The position numbers were made by a program, and so were the translations under genes. From assembly GCF_026155325.1 (NCBI RefSeq), contig NZ_JAPFPW010000003.1:62001-126000 (forward strand): a stretch of 64,000 bases of DNA, given 5' to 3'. Under the pieces are notes generated by a model. That model did no database searches. It saw only the letters and a list, made by a program, of their open reading frames with translations, and was not told the origin of the DNA. The stretch is from Desulfobotulus pelophilus (GTDB taxonomy: Bacteria; Desulfobacterota; Desulfobacteria; Desulfobacterales; ASO4-4). This document shows positions 8,454 to 16,765 of this stretch, piece after piece (position 1 is the stretch's first letter; every line of letters starts with the position of its first letter).

Positions 8454-9239
8454 TTATTCATAATGAAGAAACGCTTTGAAGGTTCCGTCTTCCTTGAGGG
8501 ATGCCAGCCCCTTGTTGAATGTTTCCAGAATGATGGTGGCTCTGGGATGCTCTTTGGAGACGATCAGATGATAATCCGTTCTTTTGATGGGTGTCGGATG
8601 GAAAGAAATACGATGCTGAAGGTTATTTTCCCGGAGTATTTTCATTCCCACAAGAACTTCGTCCATGGTACCGTCAAGACGTCCGTCTGCCAGCCTGCGG
8701 TGATTGCTTTCTGATGAGGCGCTGCGCCTTATTCTGTAGCCGTCTTCTTCCCGGACAAAACCATAGTCATATTTTTCCACCCCACCAAGGGTGAGGCCTT
8801 TGAGATCGGCTGGATTTTCCCATTGAAGAGGCTTGTTCAGGTTGTAGAACACAACCGTGTCAAGTTGAAGGACGGGGTCGCTGTAAAAAAATTTTGTGCC
8901 GCGCTGTTCATTATAACTGTAAAGCATGGTGGCATCTGCGTTGACTTTCTCTGTCATGGAGAGTCCCTGGGCCCATGGGAGATAAAGGTATTCAACTTCC
9001 CATCCCTGGCGCTTGAAGGCTTCGGTGACAATTCGGGTCATGGGCCCGCCTTCCCTTAGGGTTTCTCCTTGATAGGGAATCCATTCTCCATTGGCAATGA
9101 CAAGGGTTGTGGAGTCTTTTGCTACCCCTTTGGACAGGTTTCGGTCCAGAGACATGTAGAACCAGATGCCCCCGCCAATTGTGAGGCAGAGAACAAGGGA
9201 AAGCAGGAGTACGATGATGGGTGCTTTGTTTTGTTTCAT
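8454..9239 (-). CDS. Membrane-anchored or exported solute-binding protein, family 3
   Basis: This is a 261-residue protein. Residues 8-30 are a hydrophobic signal or anchor segment with no obvious cleavage site, followed by SBP_bac_3 sequence: NGEWIPYQGE, a Thr-Arg-Ile substrate-pocket stretch, LPWAQGLSMTEKVNADAT, and a C-terminal helix (NKGLASLKEDGTFKAFLHYE). An AAGGAT Shine-Dalgarno lies six bases before ATG 9239. As with the gene that follows it, no ABC permease or ATPase is adjacent. It may serve a transporter encoded elsewhere or act as an input domain. The ligand cannot be read from sequence. Confidence 0.83.
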   Translation of the reverse strand: MKQNKAPIIVLLLSLVLCLTIGGGIWFYMSLDRNLSKGVAKDSTTLVIANGEWIPYQGETLREGGPMTRIVTEAFKRQGWEVEYLYLPWAQGLSMTEKVNADATMLYSYNEQRGTKFFYSDPVLQLDTVVFYNLNKPLQWENPADLKGLTLGGVEKYDYGFVREEDGYRIRRSASSESNHRRLADGRLDGTMDEVLVGMKILRENNLQHRISFHPTPIKRTDYHLIVSKEHPRATIILETFNKGLASLKEDGTFKAFLHYE

Positions 9240-9985
9240 TACAGATCCTTAATGTAAAAAAAATTATAAATAGCAGCAAGACACGTGAATCTTTTTGCTT
9301 GTCTTTCCGCAGGTCTCTCCGGCGGGATACGTCAATGGCCGATGGCAGTGTGATCCGTTTATAAAACCGGATTTTTACGCCTGTTGTTTGTTTCCGGCAT
9401 TGAAAGCATCTGCATTCTGTCGACCGACGGATTCTGCTTAAGCAGATATCACAGGTACCGTAGGTTGCCGAAAGATATTTTTGATGCAAGGTGTTTTTTA
9501 TATCATTTCATGTTTGGTTTTTTATCATTATGCATATTTTTTGTCAGCTTCTTATGGGTTTTTATCTTTTCTGTTACAGTGCAGGTATGGGCAAACTGGT
9601 ATTGGTGCTGGTAGATTGACAGTAATTACAGTCAGAAATTACGAGGCAAGCATTATCTGGGGCTTTGGTGAAGCGGCCTGGTTTTCCGGATGTGATACGT
9701 GTTGTCGGATATGTAATCTCTTATCAGGGTCGTACCGGATGTCTCACGATCCCTGCGTCCGGGAGTTCCTGTGGGGGGCTAAAGATACTGGGGCCGGTGG
9801 CCGGATGGCGGCCTTTACTTCATGAAAGAGTGTCTGCACAGCTGGAGTGTGGAGGAGGCCGGATCCGAAAGCATTGGTTGGGCAGTGTTGTCGTCGAGAG
9901 ATTGTCTGTCCCAGATTGGTTTCATTTTTTATACGTTAAATCAATGTTTGTGTTCTGCCTTGGATGAGAGGAGCGAAAATTTTAG
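9240..9985. other. 746-base gap upstream of the amidase
   Basis: No reading frame here has a ribosome binding site or recognisable product, although a few short plus-strand frames exist (for example 9481-9825). The left half is AT-rich, and divergent promoters for the genes at 9239 and 9986 must lie within it. I could not identify a confident -35/-10 pair, tRNA, riboswitch or repeat. Confidence 0.5.
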
Positions 9986-11461
9986 ATGAAAGAATATGCA
10001 GCGTATGACGGCATGGGGCTGGCGGATCTGATCCGAAAGGGAGATGTTTCTCGGGCAGAGGTGCTGGAGGCCGCATTGGCCCGGGCGGAGCGTTTGAATC
10101 CGAGACTGAATGTTATTGTGCACATGTTTAAGGAGCGTGCGCGGCAGATGGTACAGGAAGGTCCACACAATGGCCCTTTTAGCGGGGTTCCTTTTCTGCT
10201 GAAGGATCTGATGGATAACTTTGCGGGAGAGCCCATTTCCATGGGTAGCAGAGCTGTTCGTGAGATACCGGCAGACCACAGCGAACTGGTAAGCCGTTAT
10301 CTTGCCACGGGTGTGATTCCTTTCGGCAAGACCAGCACACCGGAATTTGGTCTGACCATAACCACGGAGCCCAAAGCCTTTGGTCCGGCGCATAATCCAT
10401 GGAAGGAAGGTTTCAGTACGGGTGGATCTTCCGGTGGTTCGGCAGCGGCGGTGGCAGCGGGTATTGTACCCATGGCTTCAGCCAATGATGGGGGAGGTTC
10501 CATCCGTTTTCCTGCCGCCTGTTGCGGTGTTGTTGGCTTCAAGCCGTCACGGGGGCTGACTCCCGTAGGACCGGAATTCGGTGAGCCCTGGGAAGGAGCG
10601 GTTTCCGGTCATGTGATCACCCGTTCCGTACGGGACAGTGCGGCTATGCTGGATGCGGTTTCCGGTCCTGAAACCGGGGCTGCCTACAGGGTGTCCCGGC
10701 TTGACCGGTCCTGTCTTGCGGCCTGTGAAGAAGTCCCCGGCTCTTTGCGCATTGCCGTTTCCTCACGTCCCATGGTGAAGACAGGGGTGGACGAGGAAGC
10801 CCGTAAGGGGCTGAGTAAAACGGTACATCTTTTGCAGTCTATGGGCCACTGTGTGGATGAGGCTGATCCCGCCGTTGACCGAAGCCGTTTTTGGAAAGAC
10901 TACCTTACGGTGGTCTGCGGTCATACCGCAGCCCTTGTTTACCGGGTGAAGCAGAAAGGCGGTATGGTTGCGGTAAGAAAACTGGAACCGGCTACCCGCA
11001 ATATGGCTGCACTGGGCAGAAGTCTTTCAGCCATGGATTTTGTCCGGGCCAAGGAGGGGTGGCATTCCGTACAACTGGAAATGGGGCGCTTTTTTGAAAA
11101 ATGGGATGTGCTGCTTACTCCCTCACTCATTGGCCCGCCCGCCCGTCACGGAGTGATTCCGCCTTCTGCAGTGGAAGAAGCTCTTCTGGTAGCAGGATCC
11201 TGGCTTCCGGGAAGCCGGGTTCTGCTGCAGAGTGGTCTGGCAAGGTTCTTTGCTGCTCCAACCCTGAGTCGTATGGCGTTTACCATATGCGGTAATATAA
11301 CAGGTCAGCCCGGGATTTCTCTTCCTCTGCACTGGACAGATGAAGGGTTGCCCCTTGGTATGCTTTTTACGGCGGCAATGGGTAGGGATGCCACCCTGTT
11401 TTCCCTTGCAGGGCAGCTGGAAAGAGCGGCTCCATGGGCAGACAGGCGGCCGCGCCTTTAA
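9986..11461 (+). CDS. Amidase of the amidase-signature family
   Basis: This 491-residue amide hydrolase has the Ser-cisSer-Lys triad. Lys73 lies in LLKDLMDN, the Gly/Ser-rich signature GGSSGGSAAA (146-155) supplies the cis-Ser, and Ser172 in DGGGSIRFPA is the expected nucleophile. The family includes GatA, but GatB and GatC are absent here and the sequence reads as a stand-alone amidase acting on small amides or nitrile-derived compounds. It has no signal peptide. The start at 9986 has GAGGAG some 10-12 bases upstream, a loose spacing. It is followed after 61 bases by lemA, possibly under a separate promoter. The substrate is unknown. Confidence 0.88.
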   Translation: MKEYAAYDGMGLADLIRKGDVSRAEVLEAALARAERLNPRLNVIVHMFKERARQMVQEGPHNGPFSGVPFLLKDLMDNFAGEPISMGSRAVREIPADHSELVSRYLATGVIPFGKTSTPEFGLTITTEPKAFGPAHNPWKEGFSTGGSSGGSAAAVAAGIVPMASANDGGGSIRFPAACCGVVGFKPSRGLTPVGPEFGEPWEGAVSGHVITRSVRDSAAMLDAVSGPETGAAYRVSRLDRSCLAACEEVPGSLRIAVSSRPMVKTGVDEEARKGLSKTVHLLQSMGHCVDEADPAVDRSRFWKDYLTVVCGHTAALVYRVKQKGGMVAVRKLEPATRNMAALGRSLSAMDFVRAKEGWHSVQLEMGRFFEKWDVLLTPSLIGPPARHGVIPPSAVEEALLVAGSWLPGSRVLLQSGLARFFAAPTLSRMAFTICGNITGQPGISLPLHWTDEGLPLGMLFTAAMGRDATLFSLAGQLERAAPWADRRPRL

Positions 11462-11522
11462 GGTTTGTGATGATTTTTTGATTGTTCTGTCCCCATTACT
11501 TTAACGGAAAGGATAGTTGCAT

Positions 11523-12113
11523 ATGGAATGGATTGTCGGACTGGGTGTTGTTGTCGGCCTTGCGGTGATTTTCACTATTATTATTTATAACAAGCTGGTG
11601 ACCCTCAAAAATCGTTTTCAGAATGCCTTTGCCCAGATTGATGTGCAGTTGACCCGACGTTACGATCTTATCCCCAACCTAGTAGAAACCGCTAAAGCCT
11701 ACATGAGCCATGAGAGAGAAACTCTTGAGGCGGTTATCGCAGCAAGAAATCAGGCGTCTTCCGGTCTGCGCAGGGCAGCGGCTGATCCGGGAAACCCTGA
11801 GGCCATGAAGGCACTGAATGTTGCGGAGCAGGGGTTGGGGGGGATGCTGGGCAGGTTTATGGCCCTTTCCGAGTCTTATCCGGACCTGAAAGCCAGTGAT
11901 AATATGAAACAGCTTTCCGAGGAACTGAGCAGCACGGAAAACCGTGTTGCCTTTGCCCGTCAGGCATATAATGATGCCGTAATGACGTATAATGTCAGTT
12001 GTGAACAATTTCCGTCAAATATTGTTGCCTCCCGCTTTGGGTTCAAGGGTGCTGCTCTTCTGGAAATAGATGACCAGGCGAAACGCGAAGTGCCCAGGGT
12101 TTCTTTTTCCTGA
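11523..12113 (+). CDS. lemA: LemA-family membrane protein
   Basis: This 196-residue protein has one N-terminal transmembrane helix (about residues 5-24) and a long helical domain with the family hallmark IDVQLTRRYDLIPNLVETAKAY. It also has AYNDAVMTYN and a C-terminal FPSNIVA segment. LemA proteins form helical bundles at the inner membrane. They are often encoded beside M48 proteases or TPM-domain proteins, as here, where the M48 gene starts 19 bases downstream. I use ATG 11523, ten bases after AAAGGA; a TTG two codons earlier is also open. A role in envelope protein quality control is inferred from the pairing. Confidence 0.9.
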   Translation: MEWIVGLGVVVGLAVIFTIIIYNKLVTLKNRFQNAFAQIDVQLTRRYDLIPNLVETAKAYMSHERETLEAVIAARNQASSGLRRAAADPGNPEAMKALNVAEQGLGGMLGRFMALSESYPDLKASDNMKQLSEELSSTENRVAFARQAYNDAVMTYNVSCEQFPSNIVASRFGFKGAALLEIDDQAKREVPRVSFS

Positions 12114-12132
12114 AGGATGAAAGGCCGGGGCA

Positions 12133-14070
12133 ATGAATTTTTTTGAACATCAGGACAGAGCGCGCCGTAATACGCGCAGGCTTGTGTTACTGTTTCTCCT
12201 TGCTGTGCTGCTGATTGTACTGGCGGTGAATCTGGCAGTGGGCGTTTTTCTTTTTAGTTTTTTTGAAAGCGGTTTTCAGGGACTGAATGCATCGGTAAAA
12301 GCCCACGGAACGGTCAGCCTGCTGACCCTGCTGATCATTGGCGGTGCCAGCTGGTATCGCATGAGTCGGCTGCGCAGTGGCGGAGATATGGTGGCAACGG
12401 GTATGGGCGGTACCTGGGTGGACCCGGACAGCGATGATCCTCTGCTTCGGCGTTTGTGCAATGTGGTGGAAGAAATGTCCATAGCCTCCGGTCTGCCCAC
12501 GCCCCATATTTATGTGCTGGAATCGGAAAAGGGGATTAATGCCTTTGCTGCTGGATATATGCCGGAAGATGCTGCCGTTGCCGTAAGCCGGGGTGCACTG
12601 GAGTCATTGAGCCGGGATGAGCTGCAGGGTGTGATCGCCCATGAGTTCACCCATATACTGAACGGAGACATGCGGATGAATATCCGTATGATGGGACTGC
12701 TATACGGTATTCTTGCCATCAGTGTGATCGGGCGTGGGCTTTTGTATAGCGGTGGGCGGAGAAGGAGTGTCATCAGCAGCCGTAAGGAGGGCGGAGGTGG
12801 TCATATCCTCGGTCTGGCTCTTCTCCTTGTCGGATACATAGGAGTTATTTTGGGTCGCCTGATCAAAGCAGGCGTTTCCCGCCAGAGAGAGTTTCTGGCG
12901 GATGCCTCTGCGGTGCAGTTCACAAGAAATCCCGATGGCATCGGGGGTGCCCTGAAAAAAATTGCTGGTCTTTCTGCGGGCTCCCACCTGAAGGCTGCGG
13001 ACAGGGAAGAGGTCAGTCACATGCTGTTTGCCAGCGGCCAGTCCTTCTGGATATCCATGCTGGCAACCCATCCTCCCGTTGAAGAAAGAATCAAAGCCAT
13101 TGATCCCCTTTTCCGGCCGGAAGAAATGAAGGTCGGGGTTGCTCCGGGTACGGCGGGAGCAGGAGAGGGGCGAGGCCGCTCTGCCTTTCGGTCCTCCGAT
13201 GATCCATGGGCTTTCCTGACGGGAAAAAGGGAGACGGTAGCGGCCTCTTCGTTCAGTGAAGCGGTGCTGCAGGATGTGGAGGCTCCTCCTCCTGATCGGC
13301 TGACTCATGCCGTTTCCGCCATGACGGCCATACCCGATCCCCTTCTTCATGCCGCCCGGAGTGTGAAGGGTGTTTCTGCCCTTTTCCCGGCCCTTTTTCT
13401 GGCAAGGGAGAGGGATATGATGGCAGAGCAGCTGGAAAAGGTTGCCTCCGTCATGGGCGAGGCGAGGCTCCGGCAGGTGGAAGGGCTGCTGCCGCAAGCC
13501 CGGAAACTGCATCCTCTTCTGAGCCTTCCCCTGTCAGATTTGGCTTTTTCTTCATTGCGTCAGGTAGATAGGGAAGAAAAACGGATCCTTGTTAAACTGA
13601 TGGATGCCATGGTTATGTTGGACGGTAAGATGACGGTGTTTGAATATTGTCTTGTGCGTCTTTTGAAACACCGTATGGAAGGGATGGAGAGGACCGGCGG
13701 AACAGAAAGGAAGCGATACGGAAGGGGGCAGTGCCGGGATGCGCTGGTACGTATTTTTTCCGTTCTGGCCTGGCAGGGCCATGAGTCTGAGATTCTGGCG
13801 CGCAGGGCTTTTATGGCGGGTATCAGCCGGATACTTCCCATGGATGTGCCGCCCTATGGAGTCCCTCTGGACTGGACCGGAGACATGGACAGAGCCCTGC
13901 CCGTATTGGAAGTACTGGATATGACAACAAAGGGTGAGTTAATTCAGGCTCTTGTGATAACGGCTTCCCATGATGGCAGGCTTTCCCTTGAGGAGGCGGA
14001 GCTTTTGCGGACGATCTGTGCCTGTCTGCATGTTCCTGTGCCTCCGGTGTTGCCCCAGCTGACGGCATAA
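12133..14070 (+). CDS. M48-family membrane metalloprotease with C-terminal TerB-like domain
   Basis: This 645-residue protein is predicted to be an integral inner-membrane zinc protease related to HtpX. Two N-terminal transmembrane helices (about 17-44 and 61-75) precede the catalytic domain with HEFTH at 170-174. The third zinc ligand is probably Glu253 in SRQREFLAD, and two more hydrophobic segments lie at about 187-201 and 225-241. The C-terminal 180 residues are all-helical and resemble a TerB-type domain, with duplicated MDGKM- and HDGRLSLEE-like Asp-rich loops. HtpX proper is near 290 residues, so this is the longer LemA-associated form. The next gene starts 27 bases on. Confidence 0.88.
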   Translation: MNFFEHQDRARRNTRRLVLLFLLAVLLIVLAVNLAVGVFLFSFFESGFQGLNASVKAHGTVSLLTLLIIGGASWYRMSRLRSGGDMVATGMGGTWVDPDSDDPLLRRLCNVVEEMSIASGLPTPHIYVLESEKGINAFAAGYMPEDAAVAVSRGALESLSRDELQGVIAHEFTHILNGDMRMNIRMMGLLYGILAISVIGRGLLYSGGRRRSVISSRKEGGGGHILGLALLLVGYIGVILGRLIKAGVSRQREFLADASAVQFTRNPDGIGGALKKIAGLSAGSHLKAADREEVSHMLFASGQSFWISMLATHPPVEERIKAIDPLFRPEEMKVGVAPGTAGAGEGRGRSAFRSSDDPWAFLTGKRETVAASSFSEAVLQDVEAPPPDRLTHAVSAMTAIPDPLLHAARSVKGVSALFPALFLARERDMMAEQLEKVASVMGEARLRQVEGLLPQARKLHPLLSLPLSDLAFSSLRQVDREEKRILVKLMDAMVMLDGKMTVFEYCLVRLLKHRMEGMERTGGTERKRYGRGQCRDALVRIFSVLAWQGHESEILARRAFMAGISRILPMDVPPYGVPLDWTGDMDRALPVLEVLDMTTKGELIQALVITASHDGRLSLEEAELLRTICACLHVPVPPVLPQLTA

Positions 14071-14097
14071 TTCCGGACGCGGGGTTAGGAGATTACC

Positions 14098-16545
14098 ATG
14101 AAGCAGCCGGAAGGACTTACGAAAGCAGCACAATGGGTATTTGCGGTTGTCTGGCTGATCGTCTGTATGACAGCCTGTGCAAGGGTGCCTCAGGTTACGG
14201 GTGTGGAAGAGGAGTGGGATGGCGTCTGGATGGTGTTCGGCCCGTCACCCATCCGGAGCAGTCCGGCCAAAGAAGGTGATGTGCTGACCCTCCGTAACGA
14301 TGTGTTTGCGGTGACCCTGTCCCGGGGAGAATCAGCCGGGAAAGGTGGGGCCGTTGGAGGTATTGCCGGTCTGGCTTTTATGGAAGGACCGGACAGTTTC
14401 GGTTTGAATCTGCTCACGGATCTGTCTTTCTGGGTAGAGGGAGAGCATAATCCCCTTGCGTTTGCATGTGAGGGCTTCGATGTGATCCGGGGCCGTGGTG
14501 GAGAGGCTGCAGTAGAAATGTCCTGTGTGGAGATGACCTGTGAGGGCAAAGGAAGTCTTGAGGTCCGGGTTCGTTACGCCCTGGAAAAGGGGGCTTCTGT
14601 CCTGAAGATTGAAAGTCGGCTTATCCATTCCGGTGAAGGAATCCGGAGAGGGCTTACGAGCGGGTTTACCATGAAAGGTCGTGGTGGTTTCATGTCGGGT
14701 CCCTTCGGTGTGCCGGAACCGGATGCGCCCGCAGAGGGTATCCCCGTGGGCCGAAAGGTGGAAGAACCTTTCGGAAATTTTGTTGTGAGCTATGGTGAGG
14801 ACTATGCTGTCAGTCTTCTGGTGGATGAAGCGGAAAGCTACAGGGGCGGGCATGAAACTAAAAGTCTGTACCATCAATATGATCTGGCTCCGGCTGAAAC
14901 CCGTGTATTCAGGGCAGAGCTTCAACTTGATGTGAGGGGCCAGACCTCCTCTTTTCTGGAGAGAGTGGTAACCCAAAAAGGTCTGTCTTCCGCCAGCATC
15001 AGGGGGGTGGTGAAGGTGGATGACGGAAGGCCTGTGGCTGATCCCGTACTCCTGGTGAAAAAGGAGTGCCGATTCACGGGCTTTCTGCAGGATTCCGCTT
15101 ATCCCCCTTCCGGAGAGAGGCATGCGGGCATGCAGCCTTTTATCTGGCATGTGGGCAAGAAGGATGGCTCCTTTGCCTTTGTCCTTCCCGAAGGAGACTA
15201 TCATATCGTGCCCATGGGCATGGGGTACAAAGCCGGGAAGGGCAAGAAGGTTTCCGTGAGGGGAGGCGAAGATCTTTTTCTTGCTTTCAGCGATACCCAT
15301 GCCGTGGGGCGGGGAGGGCATGTGGAGCTCTATGTGACGGACAGACATACGGGTAATCCTGTGGATGCGGTGATTCTGGTGGATGGACCCGTTCCGCCGG
15401 TGAAATATCTCCGTCCCCGGACCCGGATGACGGATCTGGAGAGTATTGGCCGTGTATCCATGGCTCTCAAGGAGGGGGGTGCTTCTTTCAGGGTTTTGTC
15501 CGGGTATGGTTTTACCAGTCTTTCTGAAGAAGTGAGTACCTGGGTGGTGTCTGGAGAGAAGCAGTACCGTTCCGCTGCCATTGAAACCCATATGGCTCCG
15601 GAAGAGGAGGGCTGGTTCAGTGCGGATCTTTGCCACCGGATGGAAACCGGCAGGGGTGGGGTTTCCGCGGAGGATCTGGTCATGTCCCAACTGGGTGCCC
15701 GTCTGGACTTTGTGGTGGATAGTGGAAAAGGAGAAGGCCATACCGAGGTCCGGCAGTTTTCCGATGCAAGAATGGTGGGCCTGCTTTTTTGCCTTGCCGT
15801 GGATGCAGGCCGGAAGCCTGAGGACAGTACTGTGGAGGGGCCAGTACGGGAGATTGTTCCCGCAGATGCTGTTTTTCCCGATCGGGCTTTTGGCAGCCGG
15901 GGACTTTCTATGGTTCTGCCTGTTTGGAAGGATAATGGCAGCCACAGTCGGGAGGAAGAGGAGGGTAGCCCGTTCCATGCTAAGGCGGATCTTCTTGGTC
16001 TGGTGCCGGAGATGGGTTTTTCCAAAGCTGATGGCAGAGGGGCAAAAATTCTGGAAGATACCATGCACCTGTGGAACGGCTATACGGAAGAGAAAAACAG
16101 GGCCTATTATTTTGCAGGAGGATCCGGTTCTTCTGATCCGGCTCTGGTGGGTGAGATGCGAACCTATGCCCGGGTGGAGGGGGCTGTCTCACCTGCGGGT
16201 TTCATGGAGGCTCTTGGACGGGGGCGATCCTATGTTTCCACGGGGCCGCTTTTTTTTACGAGCCGAATTCATTTTGGCGATCTCTGCATTGTAAAGACCG
16301 GAGAGGATCTTGTGCTGGATCTTGATGCCTTTGCTGTAGGTGGACTGGCAAAGGTCGAAATGTATACCGAAGGCAAGGGCATGGGAGATCCTTTGGACAG
16401 GCGCATCTTGCATGGCAGTGTGCGGCGAGAAACCCTTTCCTTCACCGTGAAGCCGGATAAGAGTACCTGGTACAGCTTTATGGCCTGGGATATGATGGGC
16501 AGAGTGGCTATTTCCAACCCTGTGTGGGTCTGGGTGGATCCTTGA
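14098..16545 (+). CDS. Large lipoprotein resembling CehA/McbA metallohydrolases, metal site degenerate
   Basis: This is an 815-residue exported protein. Residues 13-26 form a hydrophobic signal ending in MTAC, so Cys27 is a likely lipidation site. The middle contains beta-rich, carboxypeptidase-regulatory-like segments. The C-terminal third has the layout of the CehA/McbA (PHP-like) hydrolase family, including an AGGSGSSDP...RTYARVEG...GRSYVSTGPLFF stretch. The usual metal-binding D-L-H-x-H is D510-L-C-H-R here, the usual T-D-H strand end reads FVVDSG (538-543), and the GNSDxH motif reads GSSDP. It may therefore be inactive. It closes the lemA-M48 operon, and TTAGGAG sits six bases before ATG. 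Confidence 0.65.
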   Translation: MKQPEGLTKAAQWVFAVVWLIVCMTACARVPQVTGVEEEWDGVWMVFGPSPIRSSPAKEGDVLTLRNDVFAVTLSRGESAGKGGAVGGIAGLAFMEGPDSFGLNLLTDLSFWVEGEHNPLAFACEGFDVIRGRGGEAAVEMSCVEMTCEGKGSLEVRVRYALEKGASVLKIESRLIHSGEGIRRGLTSGFTMKGRGGFMSGPFGVPEPDAPAEGIPVGRKVEEPFGNFVVSYGEDYAVSLLVDEAESYRGGHETKSLYHQYDLAPAETRVFRAELQLDVRGQTSSFLERVVTQKGLSSASIRGVVKVDDGRPVADPVLLVKKECRFTGFLQDSAYPPSGERHAGMQPFIWHVGKKDGSFAFVLPEGDYHIVPMGMGYKAGKGKKVSVRGGEDLFLAFSDTHAVGRGGHVELYVTDRHTGNPVDAVILVDGPVPPVKYLRPRTRMTDLESIGRVSMALKEGGASFRVLSGYGFTSLSEEVSTWVVSGEKQYRSAAIETHMAPEEEGWFSADLCHRMETGRGGVSAEDLVMSQLGARLDFVVDSGKGEGHTEVRQFSDARMVGLLFCLAVDAGRKPEDSTVEGPVREIVPADAVFPDRAFGSRGLSMVLPVWKDNGSHSREEEEGSPFHAKADLLGLVPEMGFSKADGRGAKILEDTMHLWNGYTEEKNRAYYFAGGSGSSDPALVGEMRTYARVEGAVSPAGFMEALGRGRSYVSTGPLFFTSRIHFGDLCIVKTGEDLVLDLDAFAVGGLAKVEMYTEGKGMGDPLDRRILHGSVRRETLSFTVKPDKSTWYSFMAWDMMGRVAISNPVWVWVDP

Positions 16546-16765
16546 GAGGAGCTTTTATTCCGGTGTAAGAGTCTCTCCGAAAACCTTTTGATACGCAATA
16601 TATTGTGTGGTGTTGAGCCGGTTGCAACTGGTTACGGGGTGTACTGCTGGCGGCTAAAAATAATTTTTGGATAAGCTCTTAAGCGGTAGGAAAAGCCGTT
16701 CTGGAAACCTCCCTTTCTGATGTCTACAGGTTGGCACGTTTTTGGGCTTTTCAAATAAATCTTAT

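Noticed and set aside
14332-16068. Long minus-strand open frame (578 codons) opposite the lipoprotein gene
   Set aside because: No ribosome site or domain; His/Pro/Gly-rich composition typical of an antisense shadow of a GC-rich gene.
16731-16747. Sigma-54-like element TTGGCACG...GGGC on the plus strand
   Set aside because: The GG and GC dinucleotides are 11 bases apart rather than the required 10, and no plus-strand gene follows.
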